64,000 nt of DNA from Streptomyces eurythermus (GTDB lineage Bacteria > Actinomycetota > Actinomycetes > Streptomycetales > Streptomycetaceae): positions 101,367-165,366 of the forward strand of contig NZ_BMSK01000006.1 in the NCBI RefSeq assembly GCF_014649115.1, read 5' to 3'. The translations under genes and the position numbers were made by a program. Positions within the stretch are counted from its first letter, which is position 1. The number at the start of each line of letters is the position of its first letter. This document shows positions 7,864 through 15,457 of this stretch, in pieces. Below the pieces are notes generated by a model. The model was not told the origin of the DNA and searched no databases. It saw only the letters and a list, made by a program, of their open reading frames with translations.

Positions 7864-8483
7864 CGACGCTCTTCGACCTCCCCACCGAGGCCCCGGCCGC
7901 CCTCGCGGCGGCCGGGCCCCGGCCCACCGTCATCGGCCTGGACATCGCCCTCGTCCTGTCCGGCGTCGCTGGCACCGGCTGGACGGACCTGATCCGCACC
8001 GGCGACCGCCGCGCCGAGGAACGCCTTGTCTACCTCGTGGAAGCCGCCGCCTCGTTCTACCGCCGCGCGGACTTCGTGGTCATCGAGGGCGCCGCCTACT
8101 CGACAGCAAAGCAGGTCGGACACGACGAACTGTCAGCGGCCCGGTGGGCGATCCGCTGCGACCTCTGGAGGCGGGGCATCCCGTGCGCAGTCGTCAACCC
8201 GGACTCCCGCACGATCTACGCGACCGGGCGGGCCCGGCACAAGCACCCGGAGACCGGCCGAAAGTTGACCGCGGCGGAGGTCAAGGGACTGGTCCGCGAC
8301 GCCGTCTGCGAGCGGTACGGCGTCCCGTGTGAGGGCCGTGGCCGGTACGACCAGGCCGACGCGTACGTGCTGCACGCGATGGGTCTGCACTGGCTGGGCT
8401 ACCCGCTCGCCGACGTCCCTCCGTCGCACTCCCGCGCGCTGGACGGCGTGCAGTGGCCGGGGACACCGGCGGTAGCCCGATGA
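7860..8483 (+). CDS. RuvC-like Holliday junction resolvase
   Basis: The 207-residue protein starts at GTG in a GTGA overlap. The RNase-H-fold resolvase motifs are present: G-L-D-I-A near residue 23 (first Asp), V-V-I-E-G-A-A-Y about 75 (Glu), and Y-D-Q-A-D-A-Y near 160-166 (paired Asp). Phage RuvC-type enzymes cut branched DNA before packaging. The context after the YqaJ/ERF/DnaQ set fits. Two Cys residues mid-protein are not part of the family pattern. Confidence 0.85.
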   Translation: MTTLFDLPTEAPAALAAAGPRPTVIGLDIALVLSGVAGTGWTDLIRTGDRRAEERLVYLVEAAASFYRRADFVVIEGAAYSTAKQVGHDELSAARWAIRCDLWRRGIPCAVVNPDSRTIYATGRARHKHPETGRKLTAAEVKGLVRDAVCERYGVPCEGRGRYDQADAYVLHAMGLHWLGYPLADVPPSHSRALDGVQWPGTPAVAR

Positions 8484-8926
8484 AGGTCCGCGACGACATC
8501 GCCGAGTTGCTTCACGCCGGCCACTCCAACAGCGCCATCGCTCGTCAGCTGAACGTGGACGCGAAGAAGGTCGCGGCTGCGCGCACGGTACTCGGCCTGC
8601 CCAAGGCGAAGAGCGGGTACAAGGCCGCCGCCACGCCCGAGGACCTGTTCTGGCGGCGTACCCAGCCGACGAACGATGGCCACCTCCTGTGGACCGGCTC
8701 CCGCAACAGCAAAGGTGCCCCGTACCTCATCCATGGCGGTCGCTGCCACAGCGCCTACAAGCTCGCGTACCGCATCGCCAAGGGCCGGGACCCCGAGGGG
8801 TACGCCCTGCCGTCCTGCGACCGTGACGGCTGTGTGAAGCCCGGGCACCATGCCGATCGGGCCGACCGCGCACGGAACCGCAGGGCTGACAGGCTGTACG
8901 CGGCGATCTTCGGGACCGGCCAGTGA
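8480..8926 (+). CDS. HTH plus HNH-like protein
   Basis: The 148-residue protein begins with a short HTH (H-S-N-S-A-I-A-R-Q-L-N-V), then a segment resembling phage HNH endonucleases: L-L-W-T-G-S, G-x-P-Y, a H-S-A-Y-K-L-A-Y helix and C-D-R-D-G-C-V-K-P-G-H-H. The usual His before the first Cys of that motif reads Pro-Ser here, so the nuclease may be inactive or divergent. It could be a DNA-binding protein built on an HNH scaffold. Confidence 0.7.
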   Translation: MKVRDDIAELLHAGHSNSAIARQLNVDAKKVAAARTVLGLPKAKSGYKAAATPEDLFWRRTQPTNDGHLLWTGSRNSKGAPYLIHGGRCHSAYKLAYRIAKGRDPEGYALPSCDRDGCVKPGHHADRADRARNRRADRLYAAIFGTGQ

Positions 8927-9168
8927 CCGCCCGTCGGCGGCGCCGCGACCCGCCGCCCGAGCCCGAGTACACCCCGGGCCAGCTCCTCGACTGGCGCGAC
9001 TCCTCGCACTGGTCCGACCGGCCCCTTCCCTGCCGCTACTGCGGCTTCCCCGCGCACACCCGGGACTCCCGGATGAAGCCCGCGCACAAGGTCTGCGCGG
9101 AGGAAGCCCTCGCCATACAGGCCGCCGAAGCCGAGGCCGCCTACCGCCTGAACGGACAGAACACATGA
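8923..9168 (+). CDS. Small zinc-finger-like protein
   Basis: 81 residues with C-R-Y-C at about 36-39 followed by H-x-V-C near 55, a plausible Cys3His metal site. The start overlaps the previous stop by 4 bases (GTGA). Function unknown. Confidence 0.65.
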   Translation: MTARRRRRDPPPEPEYTPGQLLDWRDSSHWSDRPLPCRYCGFPAHTRDSRMKPAHKVCAEEALAIQAAEAEAAYRLNGQNT

Positions 9169-9407
9169 GCCAGAAGAAGCCCGAGATCTCCGCCGACGCG
9201 GCCGCGCACGTCCTCTTCCAGGAGCGGCTCGGCGGCTGGCCGCCCAGCACCTTCCCCACCAAGTTGCTGGACGCCTGGACCTCGGCCGGCACGGCGAACG
9301 CCGAGCGCCTCGCCGCCGCCTTTCCCGAGTACGCCGCCGCCATTTCTCTCGTCCGCAGCGGCGCGCAGGGCATTGCGCAGCTCCGCGCCATCGCGGGCGA
9401 CTCCTGA
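9165..9407 (+). CDS. Small helical hypothetical protein
   Basis: 80 residues, ATGA-coupled; mostly helical and Ala-rich with no recognised domain. Confidence 0.65.
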   Translation: MSQKKPEISADAAAHVLFQERLGGWPPSTFPTKLLDAWTSAGTANAERLAAAFPEYAAAISLVRSGAQGIAQLRAIAGDS

Positions 9408-9450
9408 CCCCACACCCCAGTCCGCCCCACAGATCCAGAAAGGCCAGCAC

Positions 9451-9888
9451 ATGCCCAAACTCAGCCCCGCCGACGTCCCCAGCGTCAAGCTCGACTCCGC
9501 CGCCGGCGCCATCGAGGTCAGCCTCAGCCGCGAGCAGCGCCGCGGCCTCTTCGAGAAGCCCGGCCGCACGGTCTTCGCCATCGTGGAGATCACCTCCAAG
9601 TCGTACACGGGCCATGCGGAACAGGAGGACAAGGACCCGGAGGTCAAGGTCCGCATCACCTCCTGCGAGGTCGCCCGGTCCGACGAGGACGCCGCCGCCC
9701 TGGCCGACGCCAAAAGGGCGATGTGGAGGGGCCGGCAGATCGACGGAACGCTGGACGAGGTCGGCGAGGGCCCGCAGCGCCCGGACGCCGCCCTCCTCGA
9801 CGTCACGGCCAGCAAGCCCACCGAGGACGAACTCCGCGCGCACAAGCGGCGCCAGGAGCAGCTCCGCCGCGACGAGTACGTCCGCTAG
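9451..9888 (+). CDS. Hypothetical early protein
   Basis: 145 residues, starting at an ATG 8 bases after an AGAAAGG ribosome-binding site. The central part is a likely beta-rich domain (V-F-A-I-V-E-I-T-S-K-S-Y-T-G); the C-terminus is an Arg/Glu helix. It is the gene just before the initiator-like protein and is followed by a hairpin. No family recognised. Confidence 0.75.
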   Translation: MPKLSPADVPSVKLDSAAGAIEVSLSREQRRGLFEKPGRTVFAIVEITSKSYTGHAEQEDKDPEVKVRITSCEVARSDEDAAALADAKRAMWRGRQIDGTLDEVGEGPQRPDAALLDVTASKPTEDELRAHKRRQEQLRRDEYVR

Positions 9889-9898
9889 CCGTCCCCTG

Positions 9899-9927
9899 CC
9901 GGGGCGGTCTCCAGCGGGCCGCCCCGG
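9899..9927. terminator. Hairpin after early gene
   Basis: A 9-bp perfect stem (CCGGGGCGG and its complement) with an 11-base loop directly follows the gene ending at 9888. There is no T tract; it may attenuate readthrough into the initiator gene. Confidence 0.5.
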
Positions 9928-9981
9928 ATCGTCCGGACCGTGCCGGATCGATTCCGCACCGCACCTGAAAGAAGCAGCGAG

Positions 9982-10920
9982 TTGAGCACAGACGACCGCG
10001 TGCAGAGCGTCCGCAACGCGTGGATCAACGCCCTCCGGGCCGAGGTCTTGCGCGTTGGCCGGCGTATCCCTGAGGTGGCACGCGTCGTCACGGTCGGGGT
10101 GTGGATCGCGACGTACGCGGACGCCGACGGCTCCAACTCGTTCCCCGCCCGGGACACCCTCGCGACGCTGTGCGGCTGCTCGCAGGAGACCGTCACCCGC
10201 TCCGTGAAGGTGCTCATGGGTGTCGGCGTCCTCACCCGCAAGCGCCGGCCGAACGCCTCCAGCGTCTACCAGCTGCTCATGCCTCGGGCTGGCGGTGTCG
10301 ACTGGGCCGCGCACATCCACCACCTGACCGAGACCCGGCAGCGCAAGGCGTACGCGCGGAAGAAGGCGGCCGAGACCGCTGAGGCGATCGCCGCGGTGGA
10401 GGCGGAGATGGCCCGGAGAGCGTCCGTGGACGCTGTGGAAAACCCCCGGACCGCGTCCACGGACGCTGTGGGAAACCGGTCGGACAGCGACGACGGACGC
10501 TCTCCGGACAGCGTCCGTGGCGGGGGTTCCGAACCCGCCCTGGAGACCCTGGACAGCGTCCATGGACGCCCCCGGAAAGCGTCAGTGGACGCGGTCCGGA
10601 CAGCGTCCGTGGCGGGGGTCTACCAGTACCTCCCTACCTTCGGTAGGGACCCACTCCCCGACCACACTCTGGCTGGCCTTGAACCTCAGCCACAGACGCG
10701 CGCGGGCGAGCCGAGTGAAGACGAGTCCTCGAAGGGTGCAGCCCCGCAGCGCGAACGCGCCGCCGAAGACGACCCAGACCGCGTCGCCGAGATCCTCGCC
10801 CGCCCGCCCCTCGCCCGCTGCGCCGAGTGCTCCATCCCGCTGCCCTACGGCGCCACCGGTCTCTGCACGGGCTGCGCCCAGTACCTCGCCACCACCAACC
10901 AGGAGAGGCACAGCGCATGA
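9982..10920 (+). CDS. Replication-initiator-like HTH protein with iterons in its gene
   Basis: The likely start is TTG at 9982, 7 bases after GAAAGAAG; GTG at 9940 is an alternative. The N-terminal 110 residues resemble replication HTH proteins: V-R-V... Y-A-D-A-D-G-S-N-S-F-P-A-R-D-T-L-A, then C-G-C-S-Q-E-T-V-T-R-S as recognition helix. A helical linker follows. Residues about 145-215 are low complexity because the DNA encodes repeated GCGTCC-NN-GGACGC palindromes (10,420-10,612). The C-terminus has a C-A-E-C ... C-T-G-C zinc ribbon. The layout parallels lambda O, whose gene contains the origin. Initiator function is inference. Confidence 0.72.
   Translation: MSTDDRVQSVRNAWINALRAEVLRVGRRIPEVARVVTVGVWIATYADADGSNSFPARDTLATLCGCSQETVTRSVKVLMGVGVLTRKRRPNASSVYQLLMPRAGGVDWAAHIHHLTETRQRKAYARKKAAETAEAIAAVEAEMARRASVDAVENPRTASTDAVGNRSDSDDGRSPDSVRGGGSEPALETLDSVHGRPRKASVDAVRTASVAGVYQYLPTFGRDPLPDHTLAGLEPQPQTRAGEPSEDESSKGAAPQRERAAEDDPDRVAEILARPPLARCAECSIPLPYGATGLCTGCAQYLATTNQERHSA
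10420..10612. repeat. Iteron-like palindromic repeats (candidate phage origin)
   Basis: Four 14-bp palindromes of form GCGTCC-NN-GGACGC lie at 10,420-10,433, 10,453-10,466, 10,556-10,569 (perfect) and 10,579-10,592 (one mismatch). Related half sites are at 10,491-10,500, 10,511-10,520 and 10,603-10,612. They sit inside the initiator-like gene and degrade its protein sequence into an S-V-D-A-V-rich linker, as expected if DNA function constrains the region. Confidence 0.65.
10631..10649. repeat. Perfect hairpin beside the iterons
   Basis: TCCCTACC and GGTAGGGA form an 8-bp stem with a 3-base loop, inside the same coding sequence, 19 bases after the last iteron-like half site. It may be part of the origin structure. 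Confidence 0.5.
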
Positions 10921-11216
10921 CCATCCTTCTCCTGCCCTGCCGCACCGCCCCAGACCTCTGGTTCAGCCCCGACCCCACCGAACGCGCCTACGCCGCCCGC
11001 CAGTGCCACACCTGCCCCCTGCTGCTCCCGTGCATGAAGCAGGCCTTGGCCGTCGGCGAACGACACGGCGTCTGGGGCGGCGTGGACTTCGAGACACGAC
11101 CACGCAGGGCACCCACGGTCGCTGGACGGACGCATGTGCCAGCCGCAGCCTCCCCGGCCACCAGCAGCCCGAACGGCGCCACAGCGGGCACACAGGCCCT
11201 CCCCATCGCCAGCTAG
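10917..11216 (+). CDS. WhiB-like (Wbl) iron-sulfur regulator
   Basis: The 99-residue product has the Wbl pattern: Cys8, then W-F, then C30-x2-C33-P-x4-C39, A-L, G-E-R and the G-V-W-G-G turn at 51-55. Four cysteines ligate a [4Fe-4S] cluster. Wbl proteins are actinobacteria- and actinophage-specific sigma-factor partners that control sporulation and redox responses. Mycobacteriophage TM4 encodes one linked to superinfection exclusion and septation block. The Pro/Ala-rich tail after residue 60 is unusual. It is ATGA-coupled to the initiator-like gene. Confidence 0.88.
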   Translation: MTILLLPCRTAPDLWFSPDPTERAYAARQCHTCPLLLPCMKQALAVGERHGVWGGVDFETRPRRAPTVAGRTHVPAAASPATSSPNGATAGTQALPIAS

Positions 11217-11250
11217 CCCCACCCCGCCACCCACCACGAAAGGCACACCC

Positions 11251-11574
11251 ATGACCACCACGACCATCACCACCTCCAACGGCCCCCGCACCGTGACCGT
11301 CACCGAGCCCGTACCCGGCCTGCACATCTACGAGGTGCCCACCGACGTCAGCCCGAACTCGACGTACCGCTGGATCCTCGCCCACCACGACGGCCCCGCC
11401 CTCGCCGCCTTCCAGTCGGACACCGCAGCAACCTCAGCCGCCCACGCCATCGAACCCCTGGCCGACTGGACCCGCAGCCAGATGACGACGGCCAACGAGA
11501 TCAGCCTCGGCGGCCGAGTCCAGGCCCTGACCGACGCCTTGCAGGCAGCAGGCGGACAGCACCCGAACGCCTGA
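11251..11574 (+). CDS. Hypothetical early protein
   Basis: 107 residues, with ACGAAAGG ahead of the ATG. A Thr-rich beginning is followed by a probable beta sheet and a helical end. Unknown function. Confidence 0.7.
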   Translation: MTTTTITTSNGPRTVTVTEPVPGLHIYEVPTDVSPNSTYRWILAHHDGPALAAFQSDTAATSAAHAIEPLADWTRSQMTTANEISLGGRVQALTDALQAAGGQHPNA

Positions 11575-11649
11575 CCCACCGCGCGCCAATCCGGTTCCAC
11601 CGGTCCCCGCGCGACATGACCACCGACCACCCGACAGAAGGACACCGTC

Positions 11650-12114
11650 ATGAGCCACGAACTCCCGCACGACCCGTACATCACCGCCGTCACCGACGCC
11701 CTCACCGCCGCCGGCCTGGAGCCCACCGAGTGCTGGACGGAGGACAACGAGCTGGACCGGTACCGCGATGACGACCTGGCCGGGGTCGCCGTGATGCTGA
11801 CCGCGGTCCTGGAGTGGGATGGCGGCCACCCGGCGGTGGACACCGGCGTGGCGCCGTACGGGGTGGTGTTGCTGTGGGAGCACCCGGCCGAGCGGTGGCA
11901 GTGGGCGCGCCGTGAGCGGGACGGCCGCCTGGAGCGCGAGCCGGAGATCCTGCCGACGCTGGGCCGGTACACCGACCCGGCCGCGGTCGTCACCGTGGTC
12001 CGAGCGCTGCTGGCCGGTGAGTCGCTGCCGCAGGGACACGCCCCGTACTGGCACCAAGCCGACAGCGTGCGGCGCGCGGTGGACGCGTGGGCCGCAGCCG
12101 AGACGAGCCAGTGA
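11650..12114 (+). CDS. Hypothetical protein
   Basis: 154 residues, starting after AGAAGGA. It combines two helical ends with a Trp-rich strand region in the middle (V-V-L-L-W-E-H-P-A-E-R-W-Q-W). This type is frequent in Streptomyces phages and plasmids but has no known role. It overlaps the following Lsr2-like gene (GTGA). Confidence 0.75.
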   Translation: MSHELPHDPYITAVTDALTAAGLEPTECWTEDNELDRYRDDDLAGVAVMLTAVLEWDGGHPAVDTGVAPYGVVLLWEHPAERWQWARRERDGRLEREPEILPTLGRYTDPAAVVTVVRALLAGESLPQGHAPYWHQADSVRRAVDAWAAAETSQ

Positions 12115-12638
12115 CCATCGCCGCTCTCCGCCGCCTGCTGGACGAGATCGACCGCCAGGGCGGCCCCGACGCCGCTCGCCACAACACCCTCCGCCTCACC
12201 GACGACGAAGGAGCCACTGAGCCCATGACCGCCACCCAGACCGCGCGCCCGCCGGCCGCCGACACGGACCCCGAGCGCCTGCCGGTCGGCCAGCTGCTGG
12301 CCTGGGGCGACCAGCACGACGACCCCGAGATCCAGGACCAGGCCGCCCGCGCCCGGATCGCGCTCGCCGGGCTCCGGGCGCGGTACGCCGCGGACCAGGA
12401 GCTGCGCGCGCTCACCAGCGAGGAAGAGCAGTTGGCGCAGCGCCTGGCGGAGATCCGGGCGCGGAAGGACGAGTTGGAGCCGGCCAAGCCGAAGAAGGCC
12501 CGGAAGCCGGTCGACTACCCGGCGGCCGAGGTGCGGGCGTGGGCGGCGGCGAACGGCGTGGCCTGCCCGGCGGTCGGCCGGGTGCCGCGGGCGGTCGTGG
12601 ATGCCTGGCGCGCCGCCCAGCAGTCGTCCGGCGCCTGA
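12111..12638 (+). CDS. Lsr2-type DNA-binding protein
   Basis: The 175-residue product ends in an Lsr2 C-terminal DNA-binding domain: V-R-A-W-A-A-A-N-G-V, then V-G-R-V-P-R-A-V-V-D-A-W at about residues 138-168. Lsr2 binds the minor groove of AT-rich DNA and silences foreign genes in actinobacteria; the tip here reads V-G-R rather than the usual R-G-R. Upstream is a helical, probably oligomerising region. Phage Lsr2-like proteins can silence prophage genes or counter host Lsr2. Confidence 0.82.
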   Translation: MTIAALRRLLDEIDRQGGPDAARHNTLRLTDDEGATEPMTATQTARPPAADTDPERLPVGQLLAWGDQHDDPEIQDQAARARIALAGLRARYAADQELRALTSEEEQLAQRLAEIRARKDELEPAKPKKARKPVDYPAAEVRAWAAANGVACPAVGRVPRAVVDAWRAAQQSSGA

Positions 12639-12675
12639 CCCGCGCACCGCTACCGACGCACCCCTGGAGACTTGC

Positions 12676-12939
12676 ATGACCGAGCGCATCCTCACCTGCC
12701 CCCGCTGCCGCTACCCGGCGACCATCGCCGAGGACGTGACCGGCCACCTCGACTGGGGGCACGCCGTCATCGACGAGAGCGGCACCATCCGCCCCGCCGA
12801 TCCGCAGCAGAAGCCCCCGACCCTCACGGCCGACAACGCCGACGCCACCGGTCGCATCCGGGCCTGCTGCGCGAACGACGACTGCCAGCACGAGTGGCGC
12901 CCCCGCCGCCCCTTCGACCCGGCGCCCTTCCCCGCGTGA
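12676..12939 (+). CDS. Zinc-ribbon protein
   Basis: 87 residues with C-P-R-C near the start and C-C-A-N-D-D-C about residue 69-75, which could form one zinc ribbon. The ATG follows CTGGAGAC. Unknown function. Confidence 0.7.
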   Translation: MTERILTCPRCRYPATIAEDVTGHLDWGHAVIDESGTIRPADPQQKPPTLTADNADATGRIRACCANDDCQHEWRPRRPFDPAPFPA

Positions 12940-12957
12940 GCCGGCCCCGCACGACGA

Positions 12958-12988
12958 CGGCCGCCCGGAGTCGAGTTCCGGGCGGCCG
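12958..12988. terminator. Strong hairpin terminator
   Basis: A perfect 12-bp GC-rich stem with a 7-base loop follows the zinc-ribbon gene. It lacks a T tract, as is common in high-GC actinobacteria. Confidence 0.65.
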
Positions 12989-13020
12989 CGCCACCCCGAC
13001 CCTACCTACCTGGAGCGACC

Positions 13021-13587
13021 ATGACCGACCGCGCCACCACCGCCGAACCTGACCTCACCGAACTGGCCCCGCTGGTTCGCGTAGTCACCGGCGCCCTGCG
13101 CGAGACCCCGCTCACCCTCGGCACCCCGGCTGGCATCGCCGACCTCGCCGCCACCATCACCGTGCGCGTCGCCGCGTACGTCGGTCGGGAGGTGCTCCCG
13201 CCCGACCTGCCCGCCAACCGGGCCGTAGTGCGCGCCGAGGTGCTGCGGATGGCCGAGATGGCGTTGCGCGAGCGGGCGAACCACCTCACCGGCGAGTACA
13301 ACGACAGCGACATCCTGCACGAGGACGGTCCGGCCGCCACCGTGGCGACGTGGAACAGCGCGGCGGACCTGGTGCGTCGGCTGGCTGGCGAGCAGCCCCA
13401 GGCTGACGGCCCCGCCGCACAGCGCCCGGCCGGCCTCACCGTCGAGGCCCTCGCCCGCCTCCTCGCCGGCGGCGCCGGCCTCGCCGGAGGCACGCCGCCG
13501 TACGACCAGCTGCCGACCCCCGACCGCGAGCGCTACGTCGACCAGGCCCGACAGCTCATGGCGCGCTGGGACGGAGGGCAGCTGTGA
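13021..13587 (+). CDS. Hypothetical early protein
   Basis: 188 residues, starting after CTGGAGC. Residues 15-95 are helical with a V-R-A-E-V-L-R-M-A-E-M-A-L-R-E-R segment; a flexible linker and a second helical part follow. First gene after the 12,958 hairpin. No family recognised. Confidence 0.75.
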   Translation: MTDRATTAEPDLTELAPLVRVVTGALRETPLTLGTPAGIADLAATITVRVAAYVGREVLPPDLPANRAVVRAEVLRMAEMALRERANHLTGEYNDSDILHEDGPAATVATWNSAADLVRRLAGEQPQADGPAAQRPAGLTVEALARLLAGGAGLAGGTPPYDQLPTPDRERYVDQARQLMARWDGGQL

Positions 13588-13784
13588 CCCGCCCCCGGTG
13601 CCCCCGCGGCCACTTCCTCCCCGCCGACGCGCCGAACTCCCAGCCCGACAGCTGCCGGTGCGCACTCACCCGCCGCCGTCGGCTGCGCCGCACCCGGCCC
13701 AGCTCCGACCTCTGCGGCCAGCGCGCGACCCTCCGCCAGCTCTACACCATGACCACCATCCCGCTCACCGGGGCGTACCTGTGA
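13584..13784 (+). CDS. Small Cys-containing basic protein
   Basis: 66 residues, GTGA-coupled. C-P-R-G-H and C-R-C near the start may bind a metal; the rest is Arg-rich. Confidence 0.55.
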   Translation: MTRPRCPRGHFLPADAPNSQPDSCRCALTRRRRLRRTRPSSDLCGQRATLRQLYTMTTIPLTGAYL

Positions 13785-13897
13785 CCGCCGTCGTCGCGTA
13801 CGTCGTACTCGTCGCCAGCAGCGCGGCCATCCTCTGCGCCCACTGGCTCTACCTCCCACGGCGCACCACCCACACCCGGAAGGACCAGACCACGTGA
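13781..13897 (+). CDS. Single-span membrane peptide
   Basis: 38 residues starting at a GTG coupled to the previous stop. Residues 2-24 are hydrophobic, followed by a basic tail. Confidence 0.55.
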   Translation: MTAVVAYVVLVASSAAILCAHWLYLPRRTTHTRKDQTT

Positions 13898-14250
13898 GCT
13901 ACCCCGCGCTCTTCACCACGCCCGGCATGCGCAACTTCGCCGAAGAGGTCGACGCCGAACGCCAGCGCCAACTGGCGAAGTGGGGCGACCAGCGCCACCC
14001 GATCCTGCGCGGCCCCAGCAACCAGCACCTGTTCGAGCAGCTGGCCCAGGCCATGCGAGAGACCAACACGGACCCCGACCAGATCTGCTGGATGACGATC
14101 CTCCTCGAGGAAGCGTACGAGGCCGGTGCCGAACGGGACATGGCGAAGCTGAGGGCCGAGGTCATCCAGATCGCCGCCGTGTGCCAGGCCATCGTCGCGG
14201 ACCTCGACAGCCGCAGTCCGGCGGCGCGGCGGGACGGGGCAGTCTCGTGA
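13894..14250 (+). CDS. MazG-like nucleotide pyrophosphohydrolase-type protein
   Basis: 118 residues. The phage MazG-like pattern is visible: E-V-D-A-E-R-Q-R-Q-L-A-K-W-G-D-Q near residue 17, then a helix with E-E-A-Y-E-A and the second helix L-R-A-E-V-I-Q-I-A-A-V. The all-alpha NTP-PPase family hydrolyses non-canonical or signalling nucleotides and could adjust host nucleotide pools. The metal-binding acidic residues are only partly conserved, so activity is uncertain. Confidence 0.72.
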   Translation: MSYPALFTTPGMRNFAEEVDAERQRQLAKWGDQRHPILRGPSNQHLFEQLAQAMRETNTDPDQICWMTILLEEAYEAGAERDMAKLRAEVIQIAAVCQAIVADLDSRSPAARRDGAVS

Positions 14251-14381
14251 GCCTCCCCACGGCGCCCGGCGCGCTCGTGCTCGCGGCCCTCGCCTGCGGC
14301 GGCGTCGGCTGCCTCTGCCTCCTCGCCGCCGGCATCACCTCCCTCACCACCACCATCCGCAACCGAAGGAGCCCTCGATGA
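14247..14381 (+). CDS. Small membrane protein
   Basis: 44 residues with a GTG start coupled to the previous gene; residues 8-34 form one hydrophobic segment with three cysteines. Confidence 0.55.
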   Translation: MSLPTAPGALVLAALACGGVGCLCLLAAGITSLTTTIRNRRSPR

Positions 14382-14806
14382 GCGAACCCCGCCGCTTCCA
14401 CCTCCAGCGCGACATCGACATCACCGGCGTCTCCGGCAAGGGGACCGTGGCCGACGGCGTCATGTGGCCGGACGGCACGGTGTCGATCCGGTGGCGCGGA
14501 GAACGGCCCTCCACCGTCCACTGGGGCAGCCTGGCGGACGCCGAAGCCGTCCACGGGCACGGCGGCCACACCCGCATCGTCTGGGACGATCCCGCACCGG
14601 CGCCCGCGGGCGAGTGCCCGCACTGCCCCGACGGGCACACGCCAGCCGATCAGGGCTCACAGCCGTGGGGCGCGTACGTCGGGCCCGAGCGGGACGGCGA
14701 CGGTCAGCCGATCCGCCTGTACGTCGAGCGCGCCGGCGGAGCGCACGTTGCCGAGTCCGACGCCCAGTGGATCCAGGCCCGGCTCAACGGGGCCGACCAG
14801 CAGTGA
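14378..14806 (+). CDS. Conserved actinophage protein, unknown function
   Basis: 142 residues. The first 70 residues form a likely beta domain (D-I-T-G-V-S-G-K-G-T-V-A-D-G-V... V-S-I-R-W-R-G-E), a pattern common in Streptomyces prophages. A C-P-H-C pair follows about residue 79. Function unknown. Confidence 0.75.
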   Translation: MSEPRRFHLQRDIDITGVSGKGTVADGVMWPDGTVSIRWRGERPSTVHWGSLADAEAVHGHGGHTRIVWDDPAPAPAGECPHCPDGHTPADQGSQPWGAYVGPERDGDGQPIRLYVERAGGAHVAESDAQWIQARLNGADQQ

Positions 14807-14973
14807 CCGGGCCCAGCAGCACACCCCGGGGCGAGCACACGCCCGCCCCGGGCATCACCTGGACCCACCGCCTGGTCCGCGACGAGCAGCTGGTGGACGA
14901 CGACGCCCCCGACCCCCGACCGAACCGCGAGACCCGCCGCGCGGCCGCGCGCGCAGCACGGAGGAAGAAGTGA
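14803..14973 (+). CDS. Small basic-tailed protein
   Basis: 56 residues, GTGA-coupled. The end (N-R-E-T-R-R-A-A-A-R-A-A-R-R-K-K) is strongly basic and helical and may touch nucleic acid. Confidence 0.55.
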   Translation: MTGPSSTPRGEHTPAPGITWTHRLVRDEQLVDDDAPDPRPNRETRRAAARAARRKK

Positions 14974-15455
14974 CCGACCAGCAGCAATACCCGCACCAGG
15001 ACGGAGACGTGACCGTCCTCGGCCCGCGCGTCTTCGTCAGCAACGACGGCGTGGTCATCAACTGGCGGGGCGTGAACTACGTGCCGCAGCCCGACGAGCA
15101 GTCAACCGAAGCGACCACGCCCGCCGAGTCCCCGCTGCGCGACCTGATCGCCGCCGCGATCTACGAGCGCAACAACCCCGGACACCCGTGGGCAGAAGCA
15201 CATCCGGACGACCGCGTCTGCTACAGCAGCGACGCCGACGCGGCGCTGGCCGTCATCCGGCCCGGCGCCCGGATCACTGCCGGCCTCGCCCGGGCGGCCG
15301 ACGCCGACGTGCAGCGCGTGATCGCCCTGTACGAGCGCTGGCGCGCCGTCGGCCCCCCGCCGCTCGGCACCTCCACGGCCCGCTGGTGGGACGCCCGCCT
15401 TGCCGAGCTGCACAACGCGATCCTCCCGCCCGCCGACCAAACCCAGGAGCAGTGA
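14970..15455 (+). CDS. Hypothetical early protein
   Basis: 161 residues, GTG start coupled to the previous stop. A short beta-rich beginning is followed by a helical domain with W-R-A-V-G-P-P and a W-W-D-A-R-L-A-E-L-H-N helix. No family recognised. Confidence 0.7.
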   Translation: MTDQQQYPHQDGDVTVLGPRVFVSNDGVVINWRGVNYVPQPDEQSTEATTPAESPLRDLIAAAIYERNNPGHPWAEAHPDDRVCYSSDADAALAVIRPGARITAGLARAADADVQRVIALYERWRAVGPPPLGTSTARWWDARLAELHNAILPPADQTQEQ

Positions 15456-15457
15456 CC

